From assembly GCA_020205615.1 (NCBI GenBank), contig CM035162.1, positions 31,288,681 to 31,352,680 on the forward strand: 64,000 bases of DNA, written 5' to 3'. A model generated the notes under the pieces. That model did no database searches. It saw nothing but the letters and a program-made list of their open reading frames with translations, and had not been told where the DNA came from. This DNA comes from Panax quinquefolius. Taxonomy: Eukaryota; Streptophyta; Magnoliopsida; Apiales; Araliaceae. Of the stretch, positions 37,453 to 50,177 are shown one piece after another. Each line of letters opens with the position of its first letter. Position 1 is the first letter of the stretch. The position numbers were made by a program, and so were the translations under genes.

Positions 37453-38618
37453 TGTAAGACCGAATTTTATGAAATAAAAGTATTCAATTTTTTTAATTAC
37501 TATTCATGAGTTCTTATTCATGAGTTCTTATTCACGATTCTTCTTATTCACGAGTTCTTATTCAGGATTCTTATTCATGAGTTCTTATTCATGATTCTTA
37601 TTCAGTTATTAGTTACTATTCAGTACTATTTCATGAAGCATGATAATTTTTTTAAATGAAGGCATTACTCGATAATTGTTACGGTAATTCTTTATTCAAT
37701 ATTTTATTTTATTGATTCGATAATTGCTTCGTTGATATTTTATATTATTGTTGTTTGATAATTGTCACGTACGATATTTTTCATTATCGGACAATAATTC
37801 ATATTATCTGATAATATTATTGGATAACATTATTGGCAATGCCTAGAAAGTTACATCTAAGGAGAGGTTTGGTCACTTAATTGCTTGGCATGATAAGGAG
37901 AAATTCTTATTGGAAAGCCCTCTTTCACAGAGAACGACACAGTTGTCGATATTGTGATTATGTAATATTATTTGTGAATAATTAATTATTGATTTTTATG
38001 ATGAGGAAAATATCTATTTTATATGGACATAGATGGAAAAATTTTTAATGTGACAATTGTTGAAAATTGAAATTTTATCTTTTACGATAAAATAATTCAT
38101 TTAAATATATTATTATATTTTAATAATATAATAATGGTGATATATTTTTACAACGAATGTGGGATATATGAGTATCTAGGAGGAGGAAGAGTATTTTTAT
38201 TGCAATAAATGTTTAAAACATGTTAAACATGTCGGTGGACCCCATTTATTGGTGAAATTTGATTATAGCACATAAAATCGTCTGGTTTGTGGATTTGGTC
38301 AATTTACATTTTTGAAATTTGGAAAAACTTTCTTACGCAAAGTTGTAGAGAATTGAATTTCCTATAAAAACTCATGAGATTCAATTTTTGATAAAAGGGC
38401 TATTTATTATGAATTATTGAAGTTTGAATTAATTAATTAATTATTATTTTTTGGAGTTTTAAATTAATTAATTATGAAAAACATTTTTTGTAAGTTTTGT
38501 AAGGTGAGATACTTGTGTTGCTGAAGTTTGAACAAAAAAAAAAGGGCGTAGAATTCAAATTTATTATATTAATAATTTATTAAATTTTACTAACTTTGGT
38601 GTTTAAGTAGTATTTTCC

Positions 38619-38627
38619 TATAAATAG
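38619..38627 (+). promoter_or_regulatory. TATA box, B LTR copy 3
   Basis: TATAAATAG at the conserved LTR position. Confidence 0.5.
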
Positions 38628-39984
38628 GGTCTTTAGGTTAGAATTGAAAATCACACGAAGCTGAAGTTTTCTCTCTCTATATTATCGAGCGTATTCTTGT
38701 GAGTATTTTGAGTATACTTTGAGTATTGCTATCTCGGTGCAAGTTAGATTCGGCGTTATTCGGTCAAATCTTTTTCTTTTGAGGTAAGGGATAGTAAAGG
38801 ATTTTAAGGGTTATTATGTTTTTAGTTTCAAAATTTTTCTGAACCTTCAAAATTCTGGAAAAATTTGAAATGATATTTTGATGAGTTTTGTATAGTGTGT
38901 CCAAAATGGCGATTTTTGGATGTATAGATTAGAGTTATGGATTTTATGAGAAAAGACTATTTTAAAAAGTAACTATTTATAACTCCTTGTGATTAACTCC
39001 AAAATTGATGAAATTTTTATTGGGAGTACATCTATATAATATCAGTATACCGTGTAAATTTCAAATTGTTGGATAAAAGTATAATTTATGATAAATGTTT
39101 AAATATTAAATTGGTTTTGGCCATATAAAAATATAGTAAATGAATTTTAAAATTTGAGAAAATATATATTCAATATGGGACTATGTTATGCTAAATCCCA
39201 GAAAAAGAAATATTTTTGGAACTGATTTGGTATTTTTCATGAAAATATTCTAGTTATGAGTAAATGAATTAAATATGTTATGTGAAGTAAGAAAATTGGA
39301 AAATATGATTTTATGGCTTGAGAATCATATATGAGGTATATGCAGATTTTTGATGAGGGTTTTGGTTATTGGTGATGAAATCTTATGAGTTTGGCATTTT
39401 ATGATGATTAAATGCATTAATTAGTAAAGTGTAAACAATTTAATTAAATTGTTTATAAGTTTTAGAAATGATTAAAATATTATTGTAATATTAATAATAT
39501 TAGATTATGAGATTTCTAAGTGATTTATAACATTTGGATTAAGGTGTTATAAATATGGATATGAATTTTATTATGAAACTTTATCTTTTAGGTATATAGG
39601 GATTCTTATGCGTATCTGGTACTTATGTATGAATCTGAAGTCTTATTCACGACAAATTGGTTTCTTCTTTGACCAAATTATCGTTGATTTATGAATCTTA
39701 CTCTTGAAATTAAAACTATATTTTGATTATATTATTTTATATATAACATTCTTATAACCCTAATGATATTATTTCTCTTTGACTTGAGTGTAAAGATGGG
39801 TAGATTATTGGTATGATCGTGACCATAGGTTCTCTTTGGCGATGGTGCAAAAGTTGAATTGTTGGTGGTATGATCATGACCATTGAATTTACAATTGAAT
39901 ATTTTTAGCTTAAGTGCAAAGGTGAATTGATCAACATGGTTATAATTATTGTTATATAACTTCTAAAATGATTATGTATTTCTT

Positions 39985-40252
39985 TGATATATGAATATCT
40001 TTGGCTCGTTGTGCAAAGATGACTTGTTGATGAATATCTTAGCTTTAGTGCAAAGATGAATTATTGATGAATATCTTTTGCTCGTAATCTGAAGATGACT
40101 TTGTTGTTGAATATCTTTGCTTTGTAGTCTGAAGATGAATTATTGATGAATATCTTTGGCTTGTAATGCAAAGATGACTGTTGTTGAATATCTTTGCTTT
40201 GTAGTGTAAAGATGAGCTGTTGATGAATATCTTTGGCCCGTGGTGCAAAGAT
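39985..40252. repeat. Hairpin minisatellite, B LTR copy 3
   Basis: About seven units of the GAATATCTTTGGC...GTGCAAAGATGA type. Confidence 0.78.
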
Positions 40253-41429
40253 GAATTTATTAGTATGATTATGAGCAGGAACTATGATTTGGTATAACCA
40301 TGATATTTGATGTTTGAGGTAAAGGCAATTGATGAAAATTATCTTAAATCACGGATGAGAAGAGGAATTTAGAATCACAATTATGATTATGAGTTATTCA
40401 TATGATTGTGGAAAAGGAACCTGTTGATTGATGTTACGAGGATAAAATATTGTTGGTGGACTTTTAACGTGGAAAGACAATAGACTTTATAGTCTATTTG
40501 ACTCTTTTAATGGATTGCTTTCGTTCAAACTGCAACTATGGTTGAAAAGTTTTATCATCTACCATATGTTCTAAATCTACGATTTATTCTTGATGAAGAC
40601 TATTGATAATTTATTTATCTTTAGTCATAATATTCTTTCTTGAGCTAGTTGTGCTCACCCTTTTGTTTCACAATTCCTTTCGGGTAATAAAAGTGTAGGC
40701 ATTTGGGTTGGCGGGGATAACAAGGGAATAGAGCGGTGGTCTATATAGTTGTTGAGGTTCTCCACAAAAGAGTATGAAAATAATTTTATTGAGGGCTTTA
40801 GTGTGTTGTATTTTATACATCATTTAATAGTTATTTTGGTGAATTAAATAGGGTGAAAGCGAACCCAACTTTGGAAGGTGTTTTGTCACTATCATACAAG
40901 ATGTCTAATGACATCTGAACTTCGTGTTATCATAAGACATGGTTGTGCTCATCCACTTCTTTGAGTATATTTACAAGCACTACCTATATAATCTTGGTGT
41001 TTGTTTGGAGTATAATACCCAATTAGAGGCAGTGGAGATAATGATATGTCGAGAGAAGACTCACCATTGGGAAGAATATGATAGTAATCTTCTCGTTTTT
41101 CTTTGGGGTCTATTAGATTGACGAAGGATAATTACGTGGCCATATGATATCTACCGTAACCTAAAAGCATGGCCTCCCATATACGAAGGTTTCCTTGAGC
41201 ACTTCCCAAAGATTCTAATTTCTAAAAGCAGGTTTTTGACTATACCTTTATGTAAGGTGTCATTGTGACGTCTTCTGATTGGTATATATTTGTATCAAAC
41301 TCACAACATATGTGTTGTTGTATTTTGCCACGACAATTGTTGTAATAAAGTTGTAGTTATTTTTAAGTACCATATATTTGGCGACTCGAGAATGGGTTGG
41401 ATGGAATGGACCTATTTTGGGGCGTTACA

Positions 41430-41759
41430 TTTAATGTCGAGCTTAGGGATATGATATCTGGCGGAGATCGGGATTAGAACTAGGAGGAGAGATGAGTAAA
41501 TCCTTCGCTAGTGTGTCCTACCTAAGCTTATTTGTTGGTCGATCGTAATATCGGGATATTATGTGATATATTAATTTGTTAAATTAACCCTTGTTTTGAA
41601 ATTTGTATTCTAGAATGATATCCCGAAATACGAGGAGATGAGCAATGGAGAAATCATGATGACGGGGAGATAGAATCTGAAATGAAAGCAAGGTATTCTC
41701 AACTCTTTGAAATACCGAGTGCGTAAATTTAGGGGACGAAATTTCATAAGGAGGGAGAT
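41430..41759 (+). mobile_element. B mini-interior 3 (330 bp)
   Basis: Third copy of the PBS-leader-fused gag/pol end-polypurine unit. The PBS is altered (TTAATGTCGAGC). The polypurine tract AAGGAGGGAGAT directly precedes the next LTR. Confidence 0.85.
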
Positions 41760-44700
41760 TGTAAGACCGAATTTTATGAAATAAAAGTATTCAATTTTTT
41801 TTAATTACTATTCATGAGTTCTTATTCACGAGTTATTATTCATGAGTTCTTATTCACGAGTTCTTTATTATTCTTATTCAGATTCTTATTCACGATTACT
41901 ATTCACGAGTTATTCATGAAGCATGATAATTTTTTTTTAAAGAAGGCATTACTCGATAATTGTTACGATAATTCTTTGTTCGATATTTTATTTTATTGAT
42001 TCATAATTGCTACGTTGATATTTTATATTATTGTTGTTTGATAATTGTCACGACCTACGATATTTTTCATTATCGAACAATAATTCATATTATCTGAATA
42101 ATATTATTGGATAACATTATTGGCAATGCCTAGAAAGTTACATCTAAGGAGAGGTTTGGTCACCTAATTGCGGCATGATGAGAAAAATTCTTATTGGAAA
42201 GCCCCTCTTTCTGAGAAGCAACTTGGTTGTCGATATTGTGATTATGTAATATTATTTGTGAATAATTAATTATTGATATTTATGATGAGGAAAATATCTA
42301 TTTTATATGGACATAGATGGAGAAAATTTTTAATGTGACAATTGTTGAAAATTGAAATTTTATCTTTTTCTGATAAAATAATTCATTTAAATATATTATT
42401 ATATTTTAATAATATAATAATGGTGATATTTTTACAACGAATGTGGGATATATGAGTATACGAGGAGGAAGAGTATTTTTATTGCAATAAATGTTTAAAA
42501 CATGTTAAACATGTCGGTGGGCCCCATTTATTGACTGAAATTTGATTATAGACTGTAAAATCGTCCGTTTGTGGATTTCGGTCAATTTCTGTTTGAAATT
42601 TGGAAAAACCTTCTTCTGCAAAGTTGTAGAGAATTGAATTTCCTATAAAAACTCGCGAGATTCGAATTTTTTGATAAAAGGGCTATTTATTATGAATTAT
42701 TGAAGTTTCGAATTAATTAATTATTATTTTTTTTGGAGTTTTAAATTAATTAATTATGAAAAACATTTTTTGTAAGTTTTGTAAGGTGAGATACTTGTGT
42801 TGCTGAAGTTTGAACAAAAAAAAAGTGGGCGTAGGAATTCAAATTTATTATATTAATAATTTATTAAATTTTCTGCTTTGGTGTTCTAAGTATTTTCCCA
42901 TAAATAGGGTGCTTAGGTTAGAATTGAAAATCACACCAGAAACTGAAGTTTTCTCTCTCTATATTATCGAGCATATTCTTGTGAGTATTTTGAGTATACT
43001 TTGAGTATTGCTATATCTGGTGCAAGTTAGATTCGGTATTATTCGGTCGTAATCTTTGCTTCTTTTGAGGTAAGGGATAGTAAAGGGATTTTAAGGGTTA
43101 TTATGTTTTTAGTTTCAAAATTTTTCTGAACCTTCAAAATTCTGGAAAAATTTGAAATGATATTTTGATGAGATTTATAGAGTGTGTCCAAAATGGCGAT
43201 TTTTGGATGTATAGATTAGAGTTATGGATTTTATGAGAAAAGACTATTTTAAAAGTAACTATTTATAACTCCTTGTGATTAACTCCAAAATTGATGAAAT
43301 TTTTATTGGGAGTACATCTATATAATATCAGTATACCGTGTAAATTTCAAATTGTTGGATAAAAGTATAATTTATGATAAATGTTTAAATATTCGGTGGT
43401 TTTGGCCATATAAAAATAGTAAATGAATTTTAAAATTCTGAGAAAATATATATTTCAATATGGGACTATGTTATGCTAAATCCCAGAAAAGAAATATTTT
43501 TGGAACTGATTTGGTATTTTTCATGAAAATATTCTAGTTATGTAAAATGAATTAAATATGTTATGTGAAGTAAGAAAATTGGAAAATATGATTTTATGGC
43601 TTGAGAATCATATATGAGGTATATCTGAGATTTTTGATGAGGGTTTTGGTTATTGGTGATGAAATCTTATGAGTTTGGCATTTTATGATGATTAAATGCA
43701 TTAATTAGTAAAGTGTAAACAATTTAATTAAATTGTTTATAAGTTTTAGAAATGATTAAAATATTATTGTAATATTAATAATATTAGATTATGAGATTTC
43801 TAAGTGATTTATAACATTTGGATTAAGGTGTTATAAATATGGATATGAATTTTATTATGAAACTTTATCTTTTTTAGTAATAGAGGAGTTCTTATGCACG
43901 CGTTATACGGTCTTATGTATGAATACGAGTCTTATTCATGACAAATTGGTTTCTTCTTTGACCAAATTATCGTTGATTTATGAATCTTACTCTTGAAATT
44001 AAAACTATATTTTGATTATATTATTTTTATATAACATTCTTATAACCCTAATGATAATATTTCTCTTTGACTTGAGTGTAAAGATGGGTAGATTATTGGT
44101 ATGATCGTGACCATAGGTTCTCTTTGGCCAGTAGTGCAAAAGTTGAATTGTTGACTGGTATGATCATGACCATTGAATTTACAATTGAATATTTTTAGCT
44201 TAAGTGCAAAGGTGAATTGATCAACATGGTTATAATTATTGTTATATAACTTCTAAAATGATTATGTATTTCTTTGATATATGAATATCTTTGGCTCGTT
44301 GTGCAAAGATGACTTGTTGATGAATATCTAAGCCTGTAGTGCAAAGATGAATTATTGATGAATATCTTTTGCTCGTAATGCAAAGATGACCTGTAGTGCA
44401 AAGATGAATTATTGATGAATATCTTTGGCTTGTAATGCAAAGATGACACATTTGTTGAATATCTTTGCTTTGTAGTGTAAAGATGAACTGTTGATGAATA
44501 TCTTTGGCCGTGGTGCAAATGAATTTATTAGTATGATTATGAGCAGGGAACTATGATTTGGTATAACCATGATATTTGATTGTTTCGGTAAAAGGCGGTG
44601 ATGAAAATTATCTTACGTCACGGATGAGAAGAGGAATTTAGAATCACAATTATGATTATGAGTTATTCATATGATTGTGGAAAGGCTGTTGATTGATGTT

Positions 44701-45691
44701 ACGAGGATAAAATATTGTTGGTGGACTTTTAACGTGGAGAAGACAATAGACTTTATAGTCTATTTGACTCTTTTAATGGATTGCTCGTTCACTTGCAACT
44801 ATGGTTGAAAAGTTTTATCATCTACCATATGTTCTAAATCTACGATTTATTCTTGATGAAGACTATTGATAATTTATTTATCTTTAGTCATAATATTCTT
44901 TCTTGAGCTAGTTGTGCTCACCCTTTTGTTTCACAATTCCTTTCGGGTAATAATAAAAGTGTAGGCTTTGGGTTGGCCGGGGATAACAAGGGAATAGAAC
45001 GGTGGTCTATAGTTGTTGAGGTTCTCCTAAAAGAGTATGAAAATAATTTTATTGAGGGCTTTAGTGTGTTGTATTTTTATACATCATTTAATAGTTATTT
45101 TGGTGAATTAAATAGGGTGAAAGTAAACCCAACTTTGGAAGGTGTTTTTGTCACTATCATACAAGATGTCTAATGACATACTGACTTCGTGTTATCATAA
45201 GACATGGTTGTGCTCATCCACTTCTTTGAGTATATTTACAAGCACTACTATATAATCTTGGTGTTTGTTTGGAGTATAATACCCAATTAGAGGCAAGTGG
45301 AGATAATGATATGTCGAGAAGACTCACCATTGGGAAGAATATGATAGTAATCTTCTCGTTTTTCTTTGGGGTCTATTAGGTTGACAAGGATAATTACGTG
45401 GCCATATGATATCTACCATAACCTAAAAGCATGGCCTCCCATGTACGAAGGTTTCCTTGAGCACTTCCCAAAGATTCTAATTTCTAAAAGCAGGTTTTTG
45501 ACTATACCTTTATGTAAGGTGTCATTGTGACGTATTACTGATTGGTATATATTTGTATCCAAACTCACAACATATGTGTTGTTGTATTTTGCACGACAAT
45601 TGTTGTAATAAAGTTGTAGTTATTTTCCGTACCATATATTTAGCGACTCAGAATGGGTTGGATGGAATGGACCTATTTTGGGAGCGTTACA
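41760..45691 (+). repeat. B LTR copy 4 (complete, right end of array)
   Basis: 3932 bp, starts TGTAAGACCG and ends GGAGCGTTACA at 45691, where P1 integrase sequence resumes at once. It has a 14-bp array at about 41806-41921, a TATA-like box at 42899-42907 and a hairpin array at 44275-44522. Confidence 0.9.
44275..44522. repeat. Hairpin minisatellite, B LTR copy 4
   Basis: About seven units; minus-strand frames across it are repeat-encoded, not genes. Confidence 0.78.
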
Positions 45692-46193
45692 AAAGAGTTA
45701 TGCTGATCTTCATCGAAAGGACGTGAATTTCGATATTGGAGATCATGTGTTATTACGTGTTGCTCCATGGAAGGGAGTTACGAGATTTGGAAAAAGAGAA
45801 AAGCTCAACCCTCGATTCATAGGCCCATTTTTAATCCTCGATCGAGTAGGAACTGTGGCATATAGACTCGCTTTACCGCCTTGTATGTCTCGTGTTCATA
45901 ACATTTTTCATATATCTATGTTACGTAAATATGTGAAAGACCCGAACCACATTATTGAATTAGAACCAGACGAGATAGAGGAAGATTTAACGTATGAAGA
46001 GTTACCTGTTAAAATCTTGGATAAAAAGGATCATATTCTACGCTCCAAGGTTATACCTCAAGTCAAAGTTTTATGGAGAAACCACGATGTGGAAGAAATG
46101 ACATGGGAGTTAGAATCTGAAATGAAATCAAAGTATCCTCACCTCTTCGACATACTAGGTACGCACCCTAATTTCGAGGACGAAATTTCATAA
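45692..46193 (+). CDS. P1 integrase C-terminal part with GPY/F module and chromodomain-like tail (5' truncated)
   Basis: This is the longest clean retroelement frame in the window. From its start it reads KSYADLHRKDVNFDIGDHVL, a typical integrase C-terminal entry. The GPY/F-like module follows (KLNPRFIGPFLILDRVGTVA), then HNIFHISMLRKYVKDPNHII. The chromodomain-like tail contains VIPQVKVLWRNHDVEEMTWE, and the frame ends FEDEIS and a stop at 46191-46193. The frame continues back into the B LTR as far as an ATG at 45678, but that start is accidental. Without the zinc finger and catalytic core it cannot integrate DNA. Whether the tail is expressed is unknown. Unlike its relatives it carries no frameshift. 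Confidence 0.85.
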
Positions 46194-46204
46194 GAAGGGG
46201 AGGT
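46192..46204 (+). other. Polypurine tract of P1
   Basis: AAGAAGGGGAGGT between the pol stop codon and LTR start TGTAAGACCCC. Plus-strand primer site. Confidence 0.8.
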
Positions 46205-47209
46205 TGTAAGACCCCAACTTTTTGAATAAAGATTAATTTTTTTTGAAATATAGTTTTGAATATTATGGTGTGGATTTGATATAATGTTATAGTTGTGGGT
46301 AATATCTACAAATTTTGCAAAGTACGCAAGTTGTTATATAATATTCGATTGGTCGGGGAATATTCGTTTTAACAGAAATATTCGTACAACGGCAAGACAA
46401 TCATTGGTGGACCCCATTAATGAAATTATTGTCGGATTGAGAAAAACGATAAAAATACTTTATATGAAAATAACGGTAGGAAGTTTTACCGTTAAGCTGT
46501 TGAACTACCCGTAGTAAATGTACGATGTCGTGTGGTTGCATAGTAGCACACGGTATTGATTATTGATGCTTACGTGAGAAGTCACTCGGTTATACTCAAT
46601 TATTGCTCTGATGGTTGTTAGCGTCATATCTCTCATATTATTGATTCGATTATTGTCGTAGTATTATCTGCATAATATGTTATTTTATTAAATCAATAAT
46701 TGAGGCGACAAAGTTATTCATATTATTAAATTGCAATATTTACAATGTCTAGAAGTTACATCGAGGAGAGTTTTGGTCACCTAATTGCGCGCCAATAGGG
46801 AGAAATCCTTATTGAAAGCCCTTTTTCTCAGGAACGACTAGTTGATAAATATTGTGAGTTATAATATTAATGATGAATGTTATTAAAATTGAAGTTGTGT
46901 TCGGAGTTGAATTTGGAAACGTGGACGTGATATTTGAGTCAGGAACGATGAAATTAGTAAAAATAGTCTATAAACACAAAATTTTTCAGAATTCACTATT
47001 TGGTCAAAAAGTCAACAGTAGACTTTTTCGGGAAAAGTCAAACTTCGAAATTTCAAAATTTATATTTTTGATAAAAGTGGTTTCATTGTGTTGGAATTAT
47101 TTGTGTTAGTGAAAATCGATAATTATTTCGATAATAATTAATGTCTGGAGGTTATATTGACCAATCGGGTATTTAACCGGATAAATGAGCAATTGATTGA
47201 TATTATTTA
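46205..47209 (+). repeat. P1 3' LTR, piece 1 (LTR start)
   Basis: It begins TGTAAGACCCCAACTTT after the polypurine tract. It shares the GGTCACCTAATTGCGCGCCAAT block with A and B LTRs but is otherwise distinct. It is interrupted at 47209 by LTR D. Short frames here (46293-46514, 46870-47109) have no recognisable product. Confidence 0.8.
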
Positions 47210-50177
47210 TGACACCCCCAAATCCGGGTACTTCAATTCCACGGGATTTGGTGTTCACTGTATAAATATCATCTATCTATCCACCCATAATAAATGCAAA
47301 CCATGCAATAGATAGAAATAATAATAAATCTCCCCTTATGGGGTTACATCAACTACATAATAAATACAATTCCAGATTACTCTAACCTTAAACATCATCT
47401 TGGAATCATAAACAATTAAGTCTTAAACAACATCATTAACTTAAGTCTAACCTAAATACATCATCAAATAAAATAACAAGTCTTCAACACTTGCTAACTT
47501 TGCCCTTGCCTTTACTAGTGGAAGGTTCGCCGAGTTCTTTCGTTCTTAAGCGCAATGTTATTATTAAGCGAAGTGAGCACTAATGCCCACAAGTATAATA
47601 ATGAAATAACGATTATAATAACATGCGAGTAAATCAAAGACATTTGAATAAAAGCTCAACTTTTGAATCAAGAATGAATAACAAGAAACAAAAGAATTAC
47701 GAGGGTCATAAGACCTTGAACTATGTCCCAGGTTATCAAGGGTTATACTTGAAACCTTTAACGATCATAAGACTATGGAACTTTCTACTCGTGCTTAGGG
47801 GATCAACCCTTGAAGACAATCATCGCGCAATAATATCTTAACGCTTAACGCATAAGTAAATCCCTTCACGGGTTGTTCATCTCGGTTGACATTCGAGTCC
47901 GCACTAAAGGAAGTTTGGTTTGACAATTCATCAAGGGTTCAAAATTTAGAACGCTTATCAACTATGGACTAGTCGAATCAATAAGGTTCGCTAGTCAATA
48001 AGGTTCAATAATAATGATATTCAAATTGAATAATAATCTCGTGAAGTATACAATAGACAATTATTGTATAAGCTGAATCATGCTTTGAAAAGATAATCAA
48101 TCTTTAATATAACATTTGAACATGAATAATAATAATGATAATTTACTCGAGGTAATTAATAAACTTGAACAATAATGACAAGTAAGGTTAGGAAACTTGC
48201 CTCGTAAATGAAGCTAAAGGATTACTACTTTCGTTTCACCACAAATCCTACACACATACCATATGTATTCACGACATTCATTAGTTACATTTTCACTTAA
48301 TTATTTAATATAAACTCCACTTTATTTAACAAATCATTACCCTTCTAATTTAATTACTTAATTAAATTAGAATATTTTCATTCTCTTACTATTATTACAC
48401 TCAAATAAATTATTTCATAATAATTTCCATCGAATATTTAATTTATTCCATAATATCTCAATTAAAATATTTAATTTATTTTATAAATATTTTAATAATA
48501 ATTTTCATCGAATATTTATTTTATTCCATAATATCTCAATTAAAATATTTAATTTATTTTATAAATATTTTAATAATAATTTTCAACGAATATTTATTTT
48601 ATTCCATAATATCTCAATTAAAATATTTAATTTATTTTATAAATATTTTAATAATAATTTTCATCGAATATTTATTTTATTTCATAAATATCTCAATTAA
48701 AATATTTAATTTATTTTATAAATATTTTAATAATAATTTTCATCAAATATTTATTTATTATTATTATTATTTATTTTATTTATTTATTTTGACCAAAGTG
48801 GTAATTTAGTTTAGTAACGCCACGGGAAGCGAAGTTACCTGTGCTCATTTTCTGCGATTCATTGAACATAACAAGGCCAAATTAGGCCAAAATCAATCAC
48901 ACGTAAAATTATACATGAATATGGCCATAACTTCCAATTAGTTATTTTTTTTTACACGAATTTAGACTTACCCAATCATTGTAATACATATATAATCATT
49001 ACTTAACCCATCTAGCATGATTTTTAACAAGTTACAACACATAATTTGCAAAATCAACACATTTACTTTCACTGTTCTTGATGTTCTTGAAGGTTTTGAA
49101 AATAAAACATGAAAATTGTCACTCTGGATTCGTTATAACACCAATCCGTTTATTTAAACTTTGGTCTCTTCGTATCAACATGCATAACATCATACGAGTG
49201 TAAATTTTACTGAAACATTTATGTTTGACATACTAAAATCATGTATAAGGCCTTAAGGCCAAAACCCAAACTCTGTAATTTTGTAGAAATCATATACGAT
49301 GTAATACTATGAAACTGATGATATGGAATCATGCAATATATATATAAAACATGTTATCCTACTCTTATTATTACATATATCCATATAATAGCACAATTTC
49401 TCAATTACGAGAGACATAACAGAGGTTTGAAAGCCAAAACTATGAAACCCATTTTATGAAAACTAAATCGTAAAAATAGAATTTGGGAAGGAGGAGATTA
49501 CCCTGTAGGATATAATTAGTAGGCTTAGTTTCCTCACTCTCAATTCTCTTTCACAGTATCTTAATTCTTCTTGGAAATTCTTAGACTCTCTCTGAATATT
49601 TCTTAGACTTAGGCAAAAATGAAAAAAAGAAAAAGAAGACGTCGTATATAATGATCAGATAACTGAGCGCAGAGTGGTCAGTTGGCCCAATCATGGGTTA
49701 ACTGCACCAACTCCTCTTAGGGCCTTGTTTGGCTAGCTTCAAAAGACTTAATCTCATTTAATTAAATAAAACCTTTATCATATAGTTTAATTAATGTCAC
49801 ACTCCTTTATAAAATAAACTCATATCTTATTTAATTTATTATAAATAAAATATAATAATTTCTCATAAATTCACATAGTCACATAATTAAATAACTCATT
49901 AATAAATAATGTCAAATTATTAATTCTCTAATTAATAATTAAATTAATTAAAATACCAATATGCTTATTAAATATTTCTTTTAATATAATAAGCTCACAT
50001 AATCACATACTTTGATAATAAAACTCTCTACATTAATTTAATAAATGTAACACATATAATTAAATTAATCTACCACAATTAAATCAATTAATTATTTAAT
50101 CTAATAATTAAATCATCGAAAAATATTTATTTAATTCAATAAATATTAAAATTAATTAAAAATTCTCGTTAAATACA
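47210..50177 (-). repeat. LTR D: probable solo LTR of a different family
   Basis: It starts TGACACCCCCAAATCCGGG, the inverted form of a common plant gypsy LTR end (CCCGGATTTGGGGGTGTCA). It has no sequence in common with A, B or P1 LTRs. TTATT occurs at 47203-47207 and again at 50178-50182, suggesting a target duplication with two extra bases (TA) on the left. The right boundary is therefore tentative. It contains a 78-bp tandem repeat (48405-48760) and long AT-rich stretches. The 73-codon frame at 47623-47841 matches nothing I recognise. Confidence 0.6.
48405..48760. repeat. 78-bp tandem repeat in LTR D
   Basis: About 4.5 units: CATCGAATATTT recurs at about 48431, 48509, 48587, 48665 and 48744, each followed by TTCCATAATATCTCAATTAA and an AT-rich stretch. 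The array ends in a TTATTATT/TTTATTTA simple repeat. Confidence 0.85.

Larger units (their letters stand above)
37453..41429 (+). repeat. B LTR copy 3 (complete)
   Basis: 3977 bp, starts TGTAAGACCG and ends GGCGTTACA. It has a 14-bp array at 37497-37637, TATAAATAG at 38619-38627 and a hairpin array at 39985-40252. Nearly identical to copies 2 and 4. Confidence 0.9.
30205..45691 (+). mobile_element. Family-B tandem array: four LTRs joined by three mini-interiors
   Basis: A head-to-tail series on the plus strand: partial LTR (30205-32840), mini-interior, LTR (33170-37128), mini-interior, LTR (37453-41429), mini-interior, LTR (41760-45691). LTR starts are 4283 and 4307 bases apart. The first LTR lacks its initial 1.33 kb. 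The array sits inside P1 pol: integrase is lost on the left, and its C-terminal part resumes at 45692. The units are nearly identical apart from CHG-site noise, so the array is young. It resembles a LARD-type non-autonomous element multiplied by LTR-LTR recombination. Confidence 0.88.

Noticed and set aside
44195..44518. A 107-codon minus-strand frame
   Set aside because: It is the hairpin array of B LTR copy 4 read on the other strand.
30205..45691. Reading the 4.3-kb array as a centromeric satellite
   Set aside because: The unit is a clear LTR plus PBS/polypurine interior. Nothing in the sequence alone indicates a centromere.
47623..47841. A 73-codon frame in LTR D
   Set aside because: No recognisable domain. 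It lies inside an LTR and has no supporting signals.
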